Shown: piece by piece, positions 17,766-24,562 of the stretch | Numbering within the stretch: position 1 is the stretch's first letter | Layout: the number at the start of each line of letters is the position of its first letter | Origin: Methylophaga sp. | Lineage (GTDB): Bacteria > Pseudomonadota > Gammaproteobacteria > Nitrosococcales > Methylophagaceae | Direction of reading: 5' to 3' | Assembly (NCBI GenBank): GCA_030148085.1 | Contig: JASBUF010000051.1 | Coordinates: forward strand, 1-64,000 | DNA length: 64,000 nucleotides | Position numbers and translations under genes: made by a program | Notes under the pieces: generated by a model | Told to the model about the DNA's origin: nothing | What the model saw: only the letters and a program-made list of their open reading frames with translations | Database searches by the model: none

Positions 17766-18113
17766 TCAGTTAAATGTTGGAGGGCGCCAAAGGTCGCTGG
17801 GGGATGAATCAGGTACTAACTCAACAAAAGCCAGTACTGAACTTCTATAGTTTGGAACCAACTGCCATGATGGAAGTGAGGATAAAAAAACTGAGGGAAA
17901 AATAGAGAAGCTGCAACTGTGTCCGGTTTTACATATTTCTCCCTTCATAACAGCATGATCGACCTCATTACAACAATCTTTCATTTTGCCATGTTCGACA
18001 TCATGTGACTTGCTTTGATGTTCCATTGGGCAGCTTGTTTCAAAGTTATACGCATAGCTAACGCTGGCAAAAGCCAACGAAAAACAGAGAAAAAGTAAAC
18101 TTACTATGCGCAT
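17766..18113 (-). CDS. Cys/His/Met-rich periplasmic leader protein of the cus operon
   Basis: 115 residues with a signal peptide (about 1-21, ending SVSYA) and a metal-ligand-rich middle: CPMEHQSKSHDVEHGKMKDCC then CKTGHSCS. It ends in WRPPTFN. Small secreted proteins of this shape, with CPM, DCC and a terminal WRPP, stand just before copper RND operons in many proteobacteria; their role is probably to bind copper in the periplasm. About 95 bases separate it from cusC. I recognise the type but know no accepted name. Confidence 0.75.
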   Translation of the reverse strand: MRIVSLLFLCFSLAFASVSYAYNFETSCPMEHQSKSHDVEHGKMKDCCNEVDHAVMKGEICKTGHSCSFSIFPSVFLSSLPSWQLVPNYRSSVLAFVELVPDSSPSDLWRPPTFN

Positions 18114-18311
18114 AGATAAATCATACCTATTTACTAATGCATTTGTACATCAGGATTATATGAGATTTTTGACATATGGCATGGCCATGGGAGGCAAAAG
18201 ACAAGGGAAAGTCAGATGAGTTAACGTGGTTGAGTTAAGAAAGCATCTCAACAACCCCAAGCTTTGAGAAAAACATTAGCACGTCAGAATATTTATTCTG
18301 GAGTTTTGCAG

Positions 18312-18468
18312 TTAGCTTTCTGAACACAATGACATGTGCTCCATCATTTGTCTCATCATCATACCTCCTTGCATGTACTCGCCCCTCATTTTCCCGGCGT
18401 GATGATCAGCGAATACAGGGAGGAACGAGTATCGTGGAAATAGCTACTGCGGAGATGATTGTTTTCAT
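18312..18468 (-). pseudogene. Frameshifted Met-rich secreted peptide gene
   Basis: An ATG at 18468, preceded by AGGGTGA, begins MKTIISAVAISTILVPP and soon hits TGA. Dropping one C of the CCC near 18417 continues the frame as VFADHHAGKMRGEYMQGG then MMMRQMMEHMS to TAA at 18312-18314. The repaired 51-residue product has a classic signal peptide ending VFA and a His- then Met-rich mature part, as expected for a periplasmic copper peptide. The length is 52 codons plus one base, so a single insertion or a base-calling error explains it. It sits between the cus leader and DUF5676 genes, all minus strand. Confidence 0.65.
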
Positions 18469-18678
18469 AACATTCACCCTAATTCATATCAGTTCTAAAT
18501 TAACCGAACCATGTACGTAGCACTAAAAAGACGTCATTACTTTTGCTGTTTGCATATTCTTGAAGGTGTTACTATTTCCGCTTTTTACAAAGAGTTACAG
18601 TAATATTTTCATTCTATGTAGAGACTTAGTGTTTGAGGCCTGTGCATTGTAAATAGGACAGTGTTTTTAAAAATGTCA

Positions 18679-18945
18679 TTATTCTTTCCCCGATAACAGG
18701 CTGTTGTAGATGGCTACAAATATCCAAGCACCAACACCCGCAAAGACTGACCAAATGACAAGCCCCCTGATGAAACCTGCAAAGGTTAATGACCACATCA
18801 ATTCCTGAGTATTCATGTGCATCATATCGCCGGAGTACATCATGGTGAGTTGCGGCAGACTAAACACTAATAAACTGCAGACGCTCCAGATAATCGCTGT
18901 TGTAACAATTGCAGCAATCGTAAATTTTACTGTGTGAAGTTTCAT
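18679..18945 (-). CDS. DUF5676 family membrane protein
   Basis: 88 residues with two membrane helices (about 7-30 and 58-82) separated by a Met-rich loop TMMYSGDMMHMN. This fits the DUF5676 family of two-helix proteins, often seen in copper resistance regions. GGGGGCAAG precedes the ATG. It may be cotranscribed with the broken Met-rich gene and the cus operon, though a 200-base gap separates them. Copper contact by the Met-rich loop is an inference. Confidence 0.75.
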   Translation of the reverse strand: MKLHTVKFTIAAIVTTAIIWSVCSLLVFSLPQLTMMYSGDMMHMNTQELMWSLTFAGFIRGLVIWSVFAGVGAWIFVAIYNSLLSGKE

Positions 18946-19277
18946 TAGACTTGCCCCCTTTTGATGGAAAGCACAGTTGAAGTATGCTCATCAGTGTTTA
19001 TAAGTGCATTGACCTGACACAAAAAACATTCTTCAATGAAAATTAGACTGTAAAAGCACCAAAAATTCTGGGTTGCTTGTATTAAACAAATAACTCATTG
19101 GTTAAGGTCAGATAATTTACAAACAATAGGACATTTACCGCTTTCGTAGAGTCACATCTTCAGTGGTGATTTTGGTATACAACAGATACCAGAAGGGTCG
19201 AATCATTTTGCTGACATAGTTTTTTAGAAACTGTGTGCTATTCGAGTCCGCAACTAATGATTGCAGGAGGACCGTCG
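18946..19277. other. Intergenic region upstream of DUF5676 gene
   Basis: No convincing reading frame. It must carry the minus-strand promoter for the DUF5676/cus side. I looked for a CueR-type ACCTTCC/GGAAGGT dyad and did not find one. A segment near 19211-19236 (GACATAGTTTTTTAGAAAC) resembles one at 7745 upstream of the GGDEF-EAL gene. Confidence 0.4.
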
Positions 19278-19476
19278 CAAAAATCTCAATGAAATGACAA
19301 AAAAATGGCCACATTTCAAGTGAACAACTAACATGAGTCTCATTTTAATTGCCCAGAATGCTGTAACTCATTGATTTATTGAGTCGCAGATCTCATCGTT
19401 ACTGTCATTGCACACAAGCACACTGAGATTTTCAGAGATTATGGTAAGTCTTCTGAATATAAACTCTGTGGGGTTG
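19278..19476. repeat. Dispersed AATCTCA/TGAGATT intergenic repeat, copy 2
   Basis: About 200 bases aligning with 10832-11076 in the same orientation. Shared blocks in order are AAATCTCAATGAA, AAGTGAACAAC, GAATGCTGTAACTCATTG against a close variant, TGTCATTGCAC, TGAGATTT and TGAATATAAACTCTG against TCAGAATTTAAAATCTG. The minus-strand frame of copy 1 is partly kept but broken by a stop. It lies just downstream of the PAS-GGDEF gene. Confidence 0.68.
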
Positions 19477-19578
19477 GAATTATGGTGGTGAAAACTACAA
19501 AACTGAAAGTTCAAGAATACTTTTTATGGATGATTTGATATTTCCCTGATTCCTGATGCAGTTGCTGACTGCTATAGT

Positions 19579-20478
19579 TCAGCTTAGTTTGTACCTGTTT
19601 TTACCCTCGCTCTTGGATTTATACAGTGCGATATCCGCTCTGGCACAAACATCATTTTTATGTTCGTCAGTATCCAGAACTTGTGAGATACCTATACTCA
19701 CACTTGTGTTAATAGTTTGCCCTTCCCAGTCCAGATTAAGTTCTTTAACTGCATTCAGGATGCGTTTGGCTATCTTATCTATGGTGTTATCATCTAAGCC
19801 TCTAAGAAAAACGCCAAACTCCTCACCGCCTATACGAGCAATCATATCTGTATTATCTCGAAGAGCTTCACGCACTGTTGTGACAAACTTCCTGAGATAT
19901 TCGTCACCAGCCAAATGACCAAATGAGTCATTAATAACTTTAAAGTTATCTATATCCATTACCATCAGATGGCAGGATGTTGTTGATTTAATATTGAAAT
20001 GTTCCGATAGAAGAGCATCAAAAGCTCTGCGATTTAAGGCACTGGTCAAAGAGTCAACATTTGAAAGAGCGTTGAGTTCATCCACCCTCCTCTTCTGTTC
20101 AGTAATCTCACGTTGTATGGCAGCAAAGTGAGTTACCTCTCCTTCTGCGTTATGTAGTGGAATGATACTTAGGTCGTGCCAATATTCATTGCCCTGCTTC
20201 GAATAATTTTTTATGTCGACACGAATTGCTTGTTTTCTTTTAAGTGCATCACGGATTGCTTTTTTTGTTGAATCACTGGTACCAGAACCTTGAAGTATTC
20301 TGGGCGTCATTCCCAAAACATCTTCTGGAGAGTAGCCAGTTAACTTAGTAAAGGCATCGTTGACATATATGATTTTCGGGCCAGGGAGATCTATATCTGA
20401 ATCAGTAATGATTATAGCGTCGTTTGCTTGTTTAACGATTTCCTCGAAACTGAAATCAAATTTATCTTTACGAGTCAT
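19579..20478 (-). CDS. PAS-GGDEF diguanylate cyclase
   Basis: 299 residues: PAS with PAC (about 10-130, containing GYSPEDVLGMTPRILQG) and GGDEF (about 140-297) with intact IGGEEF. The PAS motif resembles LOV domains but has Pro where LOV has the photoactive Cys, so it is not a canonical blue-light sensor. No membrane segment. Its ATG overlaps the TAA of the EAL gene by one base (TAATG), which couples a cyclase to a phosphodiesterase in one operon. Likely product: cyclic-di-GMP under control of a cytoplasmic signal. Confidence 0.93.
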   Translation of the reverse strand: MTRKDKFDFSFEEIVKQANDAIIITDSDIDLPGPKIIYVNDAFTKLTGYSPEDVLGMTPRILQGSGTSDSTKKAIRDALKRKQAIRVDIKNYSKQGNEYWHDLSIIPLHNAEGEVTHFAAIQREITEQKRRVDELNALSNVDSLTSALNRRAFDALLSEHFNIKSTTSCHLMVMDIDNFKVINDSFGHLAGDEYLRKFVTTVREALRDNTDMIARIGGEEFGVFLRGLDDNTIDKIAKRILNAVKELNLDWEGQTINTSVSIGISQVLDTDEHKNDVCARADIALYKSKSEGKNRYKLS

Positions 20479-21272
20479 TAACGGACGCTGGTTTTGTTAA
20501 CACAGTCAATAATCATCTGCTTGACCTCTTCGCTCAGAGTCGGCAGTTGCTCAAATTCAGGCTTGGCGAACAAATATCCTTGAAACAGTGATACATTCAT
20601 GTCCAATAGTGTATTGAACTCATCAACTGTCTCTACACCCTCGGCTATAACCCTTATTCCTAATCCATCACAGGCTATTATCATTGCTGAGACAAGTGCT
20701 TGTCTCACTTTATCAGTACTAATCGCCCTAACTAGTCCCATATCGAGTTTTATGATATCTGGTTGCCAATCTGCAAGTAGGTTTAGGCCCGCATAGCCTG
20801 CACCAAAATCATCAATGGCTGTGGTGAATTTATGCTTTTTGTACTCTTTGAAAATTCCCTTGAGGTGCTCATGGTTGGTAACTTTTTCTGCCTCAGTCAC
20901 CTCAAACATGATTCTATCTGTGGGGAAGTCTAATTTATCAGCAGCTTCTAGTGTGGCACGAATACAAGTTTGTGGGTTGTAAACAGCATTTGGAAGAAAA
21001 TTGATACTCAGCATGCCCTGAAGATTCAATTTTGAAGCCAGTTGAATAGCTCGTACTCTGATGGTCTGATCAAAAGTGTATCTATTGTCTTCGACAATTT
21101 TGTCCAATATTTCTGATGCAGGTTCATTGTTTAAGCCTCGGACTAGGGCTTCATAACCAAAAATAGCTTGTTCCCTGACGTTGATGATTGGCTGGAAAGC
21201 CATGGAAAATTCGAAATCTAATTTTTCTAAATCGTTGCATTTGCTGCAGCCAGCAGGAGTTTTAGCCATCAT
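20478..21272 (-). CDS. Stand-alone EAL domain cyclic-di-GMP phosphodiesterase
   Basis: 264 residues, almost all EAL domain (about 18-250) with EALVRG, NFLP, FEVTEAE, DDFGAGYAG and EGVE, i.e. the metal and substrate residues of active enzymes. A short N-terminal CSKC stands just before the domain, as in the EAL parts of BLUF-EAL proteins; it could bind a metal or form a disulfide. First gene of the two-gene unit with the PAS-GGDEF cyclase. About 490 bases of non-coding sequence lie upstream. Confidence 0.92.
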   Translation of the reverse strand: MMAKTPAGCSKCNDLEKLDFEFSMAFQPIINVREQAIFGYEALVRGLNNEPASEILDKIVEDNRYTFDQTIRVRAIQLASKLNLQGMLSINFLPNAVYNPQTCIRATLEAADKLDFPTDRIMFEVTEAEKVTNHEHLKGIFKEYKKHKFTTAIDDFGAGYAGLNLLADWQPDIIKLDMGLVRAISTDKVRQALVSAMIIACDGLGIRVIAEGVETVDEFNTLLDMNVSLFQGYLFAKPEFEQLPTLSEEVKQMIIDCVNKTSVR

Positions 21273-21420
21273 TTATTCTCTATAAATCAGTGCGCCGTTA
21301 CGGAAATAATCTTTGCATATATCAATGTTGAAGTCTATGTGACGCTACTGTTTTAAAGCTTTGTCGAGACTTGAACTGCTGACTCAGTTCAAATAATGGT
21401 TTAACTCAAATTGAGCGAAT

Positions 21421-21553
21421 GTGCAAAAAATCTCAGAACTATGGCCAGGATTATCCAAAGTTACTTAAGCTCAGATACTCGAATCTACTTCTTAATGGCA
21501 AGAATTTGTATGAGTTTGATTTGTAGATTTTGGGCCAAAAATGAGTTCTAGAC
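21421..21553. repeat. Possible degenerate third copy of the AATCTCA repeat
   Basis: The stretch begins GTGCAAAAAATCTCA-like and contains CTCGAATCT, then GATTTTGGGCCAAAAATGAG, echoing CTCGAATCTCA and GAGATTTTTGGCCA of copy 1 in the same order. Similarity in between is low. The rest of 21273-21763 holds no gene I can support, only AT-rich sequence that should include the EAL gene promoter. Confidence 0.4.
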
Positions 21554-21763
21554 TGGGTGGCCCTCAGCGCTTTGGCTAGTAATAAGATTATAAAATCTAA
21601 ATAAGTTTAAGTCTGTGTTGTCAGAAAACTGAAAAACCTGATATTAGGTGTATAGGTACTGATTAGGAACAGAAATAAGTTATTAAATGAAGGAGTAAAG
21701 GCTGTTATTCGACAGTTTGCTTTCAAACACAATTAATCGACTAATTAAGATACAAACTCATAA

Positions 21764-21976
21764 CTAACTGGCCATTAGCGATCCCTCACGCTTCTGAATG
21801 AAATTGCTGTAATAGTTTCTTTTAACAACATCACCTATAAAGAGTTCAGGTAACATTTTTAGCTTGTTCCTGCACTGCTGTGAACAGAACCAAAACTCAT
21901 CACCGCAGTAAACAGCTGAGACGTGGTCATCTGAGACCAAGGCATTACATACAGGACAGTGTTTTGAGGCCGCCAT
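21764..21976 (-). CDS. TRASH/YHS-type small metal-binding protein
   Basis: 70 residues with CPVC near the start and FCSQQC at about 31-36, the spacing of TRASH/YHS treble-clef domains that bind metals in copper and other heavy-metal proteins. No signal peptide, so cytoplasmic. GGGAGAT lies before the ATG at 21976. Upstream is a perfect FNR/ANR box with a well-placed -10 element and a leader hairpin, so it is probably induced when oxygen falls. Role unknown; metal sensing or delivery is inferred from the fold. Confidence 0.78.
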   Translation of the reverse strand: MAASKHCPVCNALVSDDHVSAVYCGDEFWFCSQQCRNKLKMLPELFIGDVVKRNYYSNFIQKREGSLMAS

Positions 21977-22044
21977 TATTCATCTCCCGTCAACATGCTG
22001 CTTCCATAACAGCTGCCATCGTTGATTTTAAAGTGTGATGTTTC

Positions 22045-22075
22045 CTGAGCGTTGTCTCCTTCCTGCAACGCTCAG
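22045..22075 (-). promoter_or_regulatory. Leader hairpin with SD-like loop upstream of TRASH gene
   Basis: CTGAGCGTTG and CAACGCTCAG form a perfect ten-pair stem around an 11-base loop that on the minus strand reads CAGGAAGGAGA. The predicted start of transcription (about 22073) falls at its beginning, so it would sit at the very 5' end of the mRNA. It may stabilise the transcript. A nine-codon ORF (MAAVMEAAC) follows before the TRASH gene. Confidence 0.55.
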
Positions 22076-22079
22076 TAAA

Positions 22080-22121
22080 AGTATGGCGGGCACTGGCAAG
22101 AGGTGCATTGATCTGAATCAA
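22080..22121 (-). promoter_or_regulatory. FNR/ANR-dependent class II promoter of the TRASH gene
   Basis: TTGATCTGAATCAA (22108-22121) is a perfect match to the FNR/ANR consensus TTGAT-N4-ATCAA. Reading on the minus strand, CATACT (22085-22080) begins 23 bases after the box, the spacing of class II promoters with the box centred at -41.5; transcription would start at about 22073. The only intact gene downstream is the TRASH gene at 21976. Confidence 0.8.
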
Positions 22122-22178
22122 GCAATTGCAAATGTGAGTATGTTGTTGGTCTCTATTATTTTGAGAGTACGCTGTGAA

Positions 22179-22455
22179 TTATTTGATTGTATTAGTTACA
22201 AGTGTTGCAGCTGCCGTTCTGCTCTCTACATCTAGCTTAACCAGGACGTGTTCCATGTGTTTGTTGACGGTCCTTGGGCTGGTGCCAAGAATTTCACCAA
22301 TGATTTTGTCTGTTTTACCGAGTGTCGCCCAATACAACACTTCTGACTCACGCTTTTCTTCGCCATCTTCAAATTAGGCGCCTGCAGATACGGATCCAGC
22401 CATCAGCGAAATAGCGATTGCTACTAAACCGGCTAGTTTTTTTTGATTTACCCAT
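22179..22455 (-). pseudogene. Chimeric remnant: signal-peptide fragment fused to LuxR-type HTH fragment
   Basis: An ATG at 22455, with AAGGGG upstream, starts MGKSKK. After correcting one A in an eight-A run it continues LAGLVAIAISLMAGSVSAGA to a TAA at 22374-22376. In the same frame past that stop, 64 codons run FEDGEEKRESEVLYWATLGKT then IIGEILGTSPRTVNKHMEHV to TAA at 22179. The second part is the C-terminal helix-turn-helix of a LuxR/NarL-type regulator; the first is the export signal of an unrelated secreted protein. Two gene ends have been joined and then decayed. Confidence 0.7.
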
Positions 22456-22726
22456 TGAGATTGCCCCTTGTTGAGAAACTCCATGAACCCGAGTGAACCT
22501 GTGTTCAGGGGAAATGGTATGGGGCTGAGGGATTAGGACATATACGGTAAATTACGTAGAAATGACGGTGTCGCTAAAATTACTTGTGTAACAAAATGTA
22601 TTAAATCATTCCAAATCAAGTCAATAGGCTTCTTATTTAATGTTTTATTGAGATGAAAAATAGTACTTGAACGGTATTTTCAGGTATGAACTTTTCACAT
22701 TCTGCCGTTCCCCCTTTTTTGCACTC

Positions 22727-22740
22727 TTGATCTAGGTCAA
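22727..22740 (+). promoter_or_regulatory. FNR/ANR-like box upstream of aer-like gene
   Basis: TTGATCTAGGTCAA fits TTGAY-N4-RTCAA, the ANR form of the FNR site, 110 bases before the aer-like start at 22850. The best -10 candidate, CATAAT (22757-22762), is 17 bases after the box, closer than a standard class II arrangement. Nothing else was seen in 22456-22726. Confidence 0.6.
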
Positions 22741-22849
22741 TAATAGAACTGTTTCACATAATTTCAGGCTCTAGAAAATAACCTGCACGTCGATAACAGA
22801 TTCAGAATCGTAAACAGCAACTGTTTTGAGTTTACTTAATGGAATAACA

Positions 22850-24433
22850 ATGAAAAAAAACTTACCCGTTACTGATAATGAAGTTCAGTTTGAAAACCCG
22901 CTGATTTCCACAACAAATCTGAAAGGCATCATCAATGGTTTTAACGACGAGTTTGTCAGCGTCAGTGGCTTTAGTGCTGAAGAACTCACAAACGTGAATC
23001 ACAACGTTATCCGACATCCGGATATGCCCCCTGCTGCGTTTGCGGATATGTGGCAAACCCTCAAGAATAGAAACCATTGGATGGGAATCGTCAAAAACAG
23101 AACCAAGTCCGGTGATTATTACTGGGTAGATGCTTATGTGACTCCGATATTCGATGGGTCAGAAATTGTCGGTTACGAGTCAGTTCGTGCCAAACCATCC
23201 GCTGAGGTTGTCGCTCGTGCTGACAAGATTTATCAACAAATTAATGCGGGTAAAAAGCCAAAAGTCGGCTCTTGGTTGAATCGACTATCTATCAGAACAA
23301 AATCCTCTGTACAGGCAGGATTGAGTGCATTGGTTATTTCTACCCTATGCTGGCTGTTGCCGCTGTATGGCTTATCCGCGCCAATTGCTTCGCTGATTGC
23401 CTTCGTCTCAGGTGTCTTGCTCTATCTGGGCTTAAAAGCCTGGGTCTTTAAAACCCTTGTAAAGGCACTCGAAGAGACAAAAGCGGAGTTAGATAATCCG
23501 TTAATGAGCCTGATTTATAGTGGCTCAGATGATGAGATTGCTCAGATCTCAACATTCAATAAACTTCAGTCAGCCAAGTTGCGGACTATCCTTGTGCGTT
23601 TATCCGATACAGCAAAACGCATTAGCAGCAGTGCACAAGAGACATTTAACTCGCAGCAGGAGATAAAAAGCTCTATTAATTCGCAAGCCAGTCAGAGTGA
23701 TCTGGTCGCTACAGCCATGACGGAAATGTCATCCTCAATTCAGGAGGTTGCCTCCAATGCGGCCGATGCTGCGACCAATGCGACAGAGTTAGAATCCTTG
23801 GCTCAGCACAGTGCGAAGATGGCAGAAAGCTCTCTTCGTTCATTGTCGTCTCTCGAATCGTCATTTGAGAGCATTTTTAGCGTCGTGTCAGATCTTCAGA
23901 ACAAAGCGAATTCGATTAACCCCATTGTCGGTGTTATCGCTGAAATAACCGAACAGACAAACCTGCTGGCATTGAATGCGGCCATTGAGGCTGCCAGAGC
24001 CGGCGAACACGGCCGTGGCTTTGCGGTGGTTGCTGACGAAGTGCGAGGTCTAGCGGCGAGGACGAACCAGTCTACGCAGGAAATTTCTTCGTTAATTGAA
24101 AAACTGAATTCCGCCGTATCGGATGCGGTATCAGAGGTCAAACTCAGTCAAACCAATGCGGCATCGAGTAAAGATGAAGTGGAGAACGCGATTAACTCCG
24201 TGACGGCGATTTCGAGCAAAATTGAGCATGTGAATGAGCTCAGCACACTCATTGCAGCGGCTGTTGAAGAGCAGAGTGCAGTCAGTGAAGACATCAACAA
24301 AAACATTGTTCAGATAAGCATTGCTGCCGAATCGGTTTCGAACAGTGCCAGTCAGGTCAATTCCGTCACGGAGAAACTGGCTGACGAGTCATTGAGCCTA
24401 TCAAATATGATTCGACGCTTTTCTCAACAATAA
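22850..24433 (+). CDS. aer: Aer-like aerotaxis receptor (PAS methyl-accepting protein)
   Basis: 527 residues from the ATG at 22850; the longer ORF begins at a TTG without support. An N-terminal Aer-type PAS (about 8-120) has [19 protein letters not shown] and [19 protein letters not shown], the FAD-binding pattern of aerotaxis receptors. Two close membrane helices (about 160-205) follow, then a cytoplasmic methyl-accepting signalling domain (about 240-520) with the conserved tip [19 protein letters not shown]. No periplasmic domain and no C-terminal NWETF-like tether. It should steer motility by redox state through CheA/CheW. The FNR-like box upstream agrees with oxygen control. Confidence 0.93.
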   Translation: MKKNLPVTDNEVQFENPLISTTNLKGIINGFNDEFVSVSGFSAEELTNVNHNVIRHPDMPPAAFADMWQTLKNRNHWMGIVKNRTKSGDYYWVDAYVTPIFDGSEIVGYESVRAKPSAEVVARADKIYQQINAGKKPKVGSWLNRLSIRTKSSVQAGLSALVISTLCWLLPLYGLSAPIASLIAFVSGVLLYLGLKAWVFKTLVKALEETKAELDNPLMSLIYSGSDDEIAQISTFNKLQSAKLRTILVRLSDTAKRISSSAQETFNSQQEIKSSINSQASQSDLVATAMTEMSSSIQEVASNAADAATNATELESLAQHSAKMAESSLRSLSSLESSFESIFSVVSDLQNKANSINPIVGVIAEITEQTNLLALNAAIEAARAGEHGRGFAVVADEVRGLAARTNQSTQEISSLIEKLNSAVSDAVSEVKLSQTNAASSKDEVENAINSVTAISSKIEHVNELSTLIAAAVEEQSAVSEDINKNIVQISIAAESVSNSASQVNSVTEKLADESLSLSNMIRRFSQQ

Positions 24434-24562
24434 CAAGTGATTGTGTAGGGCTTAAAATCTAAATGTGATCATCAGCTCGATTTTGATTGAGCGGCCATTT
24501 CTCAGGTGCTATTGTGCATGACAGATGCTAATTTGTTGTTCACAAGCATATGAGGATTACGG

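Noticed and set aside
18946-19277. CueR operator for the cus region
   Set aside because: ACCTTAACC occurs, but the partner GGAAGGT half-site is missing, so no MerR-type dyad can be claimed.
19579-20478. LOV-type blue-light sensing by the PAS domain
   Set aside because: The region resembles GRNCRFLQ of LOV domains but reads GMTPRILQG, so the photoactive Cys is absent.
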